From the NCBI RefSeq assembly GCF_900115735.1, contig NZ_FOXO01000003.1, positions 62,001-126,000 on the forward strand: a DNA stretch of 64,000 nucleotides. Reading direction: 5' to 3'. Made by a program: the position numbers and the translations under genes. The DNA is from Butyrivibrio proteoclasticus (GTDB taxonomy: Bacteria > Bacillota > Clostridia > Lachnospirales > Lachnospiraceae). The notes beneath the pieces are model-generated. The model was not told the DNA's origin. It saw nothing but the letters and a program-made list of their open reading frames with translations, and searched no databases. This document shows positions 61,452-64,000 of the stretch, piece after piece. The number at the start of each line of letters is the position of its first letter. Position 1 is the first letter of the stretch.

Positions 61452-62678
61452 ATGGCAAAAGAAAAGGTTATTCTTGCATATTCGGGCGGTTTGGATACTA
61501 CTGCTATCATACCCTGGCTTAAGGAAAACTTCGATTATGAAGTTGTTTGCGTTTGCATAGATTGCGGTCAGGAAGAGGAACTTGACGGTCTGAATGAAAG
61601 AGCATTAAGTTGCGGGGCAAGCAAACTCTATATATTAGATGTAGTTGATGAATTCTGTGATGAATATATAGTTCCTTGCGTAATGGCACACGCAGTTTAT
61701 GAAAATAAGTATCTTCTTGGCACATCAATGGCTCGTCCTCTTATTGCCAAAAAGCTTGTTGAAGTAGCAAGAAAAGAAGGTGCTGTAGCAATCTGCCATG
61801 GTGCAACCGGAAAAGGAAATGACCAGATCCGTTTCGAACTTGGAATCAAAGCTCTTGCTCCTGATATCAAAATTATCGCTGCATGGAGAAATGATAAGTG
61901 GACAATGGATTCACGTGAATCAGAAATTGAATACTGCAAAGCACATGGAATCAATCTTCCATTCTCAGCTGATTCAAGCTACAGCCGTGACAGAAACCTC
62001 TGGCATATTTCCCATGAGGGACTTGAACTTGAAGATCCTTCTTTAGAACCAAACTACAAGCATCTCTTAGTACTCGGCAAAACTCCTGAAGAAGCGCCTG
62101 ACACACCAACAACTGTCACAATGACATTCGAAGGTGGCGTTCCAAAGTCAGTTAACGGAAAAGAAATGAAGGTTTCAGATATTATCCGCACTCTCAATAA
62201 ACTTGGTGGCGATAATGGTATCGGCATCGTTGATATCGTTGAAAACCGTGTAGTAGGAATGAAGTCCCGTGGCGTATACGAGACTCCTGGAGGAACAATT
62301 CTTTACGAGGCTCACCAACAGCTTGAGGAGTTGATTTTAGATCGCGATACCTATACAATGAAGAAAGATATGGGCAACAAGTTTGCTGATATAGTATATG
62401 AAGGGAAATGGTTTACTCCTCTTCGTGAAGCAGAACAGGCATTTATTGAATCCACGCAGAAATATGTAACCGGTGAAGTAACCTTTAAACTTTACAAAGG
62501 TAATATTATTAAAGCCGGAACAACTTCTCCATACTCTCTCTACAACGAAAGCATTGCATCATTTAAGACAGGAGACCTTTACGATCACCATGATGCAGAG
62601 GGATTCATAAATCTGTTTGGCCTTTCTTCTAAGGTACGCGCTATGAAGATGCAGGAAGCCGAAAAGAACAGTAAGTAA
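61452..62678 (+). CDS. argG: Argininosuccinate synthase
   Basis: A 408-residue ATP-dependent ligase joining citrulline and aspartate. The N-terminal ATP pyrophosphatase loop AYSGGLDTT (9-17) and the GATGKGNDQIRFE motif near 117 are standard; IKIIAAWR and SREsEIEYC follow. GAGGAGAGA precedes the ATG. It shares the divergent regulatory region with argC. No argH or argF follows; the next gene overlaps its stop by one base. Confidence 0.97.
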   Translation: MAKEKVILAYSGGLDTTAIIPWLKENFDYEVVCVCIDCGQEEELDGLNERALSCGASKLYILDVVDEFCDEYIVPCVMAHAVYENKYLLGTSMARPLIAKKLVEVARKEGAVAICHGATGKGNDQIRFELGIKALAPDIKIIAAWRNDKWTMDSRESEIEYCKAHGINLPFSADSSYSRDRNLWHISHEGLELEDPSLEPNYKHLLVLGKTPEEAPDTPTTVTMTFEGGVPKSVNGKEMKVSDIIRTLNKLGGDNGIGIVDIVENRVVGMKSRGVYETPGGTILYEAHQQLEELILDRDTYTMKKDMGNKFADIVYEGKWFTPLREAEQAFIESTQKYVTGEVTFKLYKGNIIKAGTTSPYSLYNESIASFKTGDLYDHHDAEGFINLFGLSSKVRAMKMQEAEKNSK

Positions 62679-62971
62679 TGAATTCGCTCACTTGCTTAAT
62701 TGGTTACATCATTTTAGTGAACATAATTGGGTTTGCCCTAATGGGAATAGACAAGCGAAAGGCGCGTAAAAACGCCTTTCGCATTCCTGAGGCAACCCTT
62801 TTTTCTGTTGCAATAATTGGTGGAAGCCTCGGTTCCATAATTGGAATGCAGCTTTTCAGACATAAGACAGCGCATCTTTCATTCAAAATAGGGATGCCTG
62901 TTATTCTTTTGCTTCAATTATTGTTTGGTGTATTATTAATTGTAGTTCCGATCAATATTGATTTCATTTAA
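62678..62971 (+). CDS. DUF1294 membrane protein
   Basis: A 97-residue protein with three hydrophobic segments and the DUF1294 marks MGIDKRKARKNAFRIPEATLF and GGSLGSIIGMQLFRHKT. The ATG shares a base with the argG stop, indicating coupling. Function unknown. Confidence 0.82.
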   Translation: MNSLTCLIGYIILVNIIGFALMGIDKRKARKNAFRIPEATLFSVAIIGGSLGSIIGMQLFRHKTAHLSFKIGMPVILLLQLLFGVLLIVVPINIDFI

Positions 62972-62999
62972 TTGTTTTTTGGGGAAATGGGGAGGAAAA

Positions 63000-63743
63000 A
63001 TGCATATAGCTGTATGTGATGACAACATTGCTGACAGAAAGCAGACAGAAAGGCTTCTCGGCAGGCAATCAGACAGATTTTTTAAAGATTTTGGAGAAAG
63101 GATCTATATTGACTCCTATGGCAACATAGACGCTTTTATGCAGCATCCGCAAATGTATCATGGGCTGTTTATTGACATGGTAAGTAGCGATTTAGACGGC
63201 TGTCAGATAGCAAAGATGTTGCTTGCAGATGGCGTCACAAACCCAATCGTACTCTGCTCTTCTTCTATTGACTACAGAAAAAGAATTGCAGAGGAAGAAA
63301 TAAATGAACCAAATATCTTTTTCTTGGACAAGCCAATAAAAGTTGCTGATCTTACGGCAACAATGGATGAAATAAAGAAATGGATGGGTGATCCTATCCA
63401 AACTTTGGAACTTAGAGGACAACACGGGACAATCTATGCCAAGGGAGATGACATAATATGCGTTATTAAAAAAGGCGCTGAACTTTTCATCCACCTTGCC
63501 GATGGACGCATTCAGGTCGTCATGGATGACATCTATAATTTCTACGATCAGTGCGCTATTTTCCCTCAGATTTGCCCTGTATCCGATACCACACTTATCA
63601 ACATAAATCACATATCAAAAACTGCCTTTATGAGAGTTACCATGGACAACAGAAACTCTTATCCTATTTCTCTCACCTATATAAATTCAATTAAACAGGC
63701 AAAAGAAATATGTGAACGTTTAGCAAGTGAAAAACAGTCTTAA
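63000..63743 (+). CDS. LytTR-family response regulator
   Basis: A 247-residue regulator with an N-terminal receiver domain (Asp7/Asp8, phosphorylation at Asp59, Lys near 108 in FFLDKPIKV) and a C-terminal LytTR DNA-binding domain (about 140-240, ending TTLININHISKTAFMRVTM). The ATG at 63000 is preferred since GGGGAGG lies four bases upstream. No histidine kinase is adjacent in the window. LytTR regulators often control surface or quorum-type functions. Confidence 0.87.
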   Translation: MHIAVCDDNIADRKQTERLLGRQSDRFFKDFGERIYIDSYGNIDAFMQHPQMYHGLFIDMVSSDLDGCQIAKMLLADGVTNPIVLCSSSIDYRKRIAEEEINEPNIFFLDKPIKVADLTATMDEIKKWMGDPIQTLELRGQHGTIYAKGDDIICVIKKGAELFIHLADGRIQVVMDDIYNFYDQCAIFPQICPVSDTTLININHISKTAFMRVTMDNRNSYPISLTYINSIKQAKEICERLASEKQS

Positions 63744-63787
63744 ATACGTTTGTTTACTGGCAGTTGCACACGTGGTATCATTTTGAT

Positions 63788-63804
63788 GTAGTATTCAATA
63801 CTAC
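63788..63804. promoter_or_regulatory. Short perfect palindrome upstream of the DegV gene
   Basis: GTAGTATT-C-AATACTAC, an 8-bp perfect inverted repeat with a one-base centre, about 40 bases before the DegV start. It could be an operator. Confidence 0.35.
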
Positions 63805-63840
63805 GTTTTGTATTATGTGTACTAATTTTTTGGAGGATCT

Positions 63841-64000
63841 ATGAGTTATAAAATTGTAGTAGACAGTTGTTGTGACCTGCCGGTTGAGTACAGAAAAAAT
63901 CCCAAGTTTCAGGTAGTACCTCTTATACTTGAGATTGATGACAACATTATAGTTGATGATGACACTTTTGATCAGGCAGATTACCTTGCTAAGGTTGCAG
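63841..64000 (+). CDS. DegV family protein, 3' partial
   Basis: Runs off the right edge. The first 53 codons read like a DegV protein: KIVVDSCCDLP (the conserved Asp-Ser start of the fatty acid-binding fold), then VVPLILEIDD. Members bind fatty acids for phosphorylation by FakA. GGAGG lies before the ATG. Confidence 0.85.
   Translation, partial: MSYKIVVDSCCDLPVEYRKNPKFQVVPLILEIDDNIIVDDDTFDQADYLAKVA

Overview
This 64 kb window is from an AT-rich, low-GC Gram-positive chromosome. The gene content (monoderm-type Pel cluster, UgpC/MsmX-like sugar ABC transporter, L-rhamnose catabolism, ArgJ-type arginine operon, ComEC/ComEA, LytTR regulator, DUF1294/DUF1653 proteins) suggests a Lachnospiraceae member, most likely Butyrivibrio or a close relative. 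The genus is an inference from style and gene set; there is no rRNA or tRNA in the window to anchor it.

Layout. 1-3250: EEP-family hydrolase (runs off the left edge), a small membrane protein, AI-2E-family and YihY-family membrane proteins, and a probable 6S-like RNA with its own promoter and terminator. 3270-9172: M24 aminopeptidase P, deoC, and a thrC / small membrane protein / citrate synthase operon. 9314-15223: an accessory-looking stretch with an AP2-domain protein, a MATE transporter, a ParB-like/HAD fusion, an MBL-fold hydrolase, very long palindromes and a tandem repeat array. 15292-24567: a sugar ABC transporter operon (ATPase, two permeases, lipoprotein binding protein), then rhaA-rhaD-rhaB with a divergent AraC regulator. 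24654-25535: YitT-family protein.

25604-39809: a ten-gene, tightly coupled Pel-like exopolysaccharide operon on the minus strand. It has a consensus promoter, a ~540-nt leader with an internal hairpin terminator, a membrane-anchored GH3-like protein that has lost its catalytic motifs, PelD (with an N-terminal SDR domain and a retained c-di-GMP I-site), PelE, a PelA-type deacetylase, PelF and PelG. These are followed by CotH kinase, VTC polyphosphate-polymerase-like, DUF4956 and DUF4832 genes. The core order matches the deacetylase-type Gram-positive Pel clusters; the appended genes suggest extra surface modification.

40261-56281: lipid kinase, glyA, a GH31 glycosidase, PAP2 phosphatase, GT2, DUF1653, holA, comEC, a GerMN lipoprotein, a two-component system, comEA and an orphan solute-binding protein. 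56278-62678: arginine genes argC-GNAT-argJ-argB-argD on minus and argG divergent on plus, with facing promoters and candidate ArgR boxes between. 62678-64000: DUF1294 protein, LytTR response regulator and the start of a DegV protein.

The most notable items are the Pel operon with its pseudo-glycosidase and kinase/VTC additions, its leader RNA, the ParB-like/HAD fusion flanked by giant palindromes, and the repeated hairpin arrays in 3' untranslated regions.
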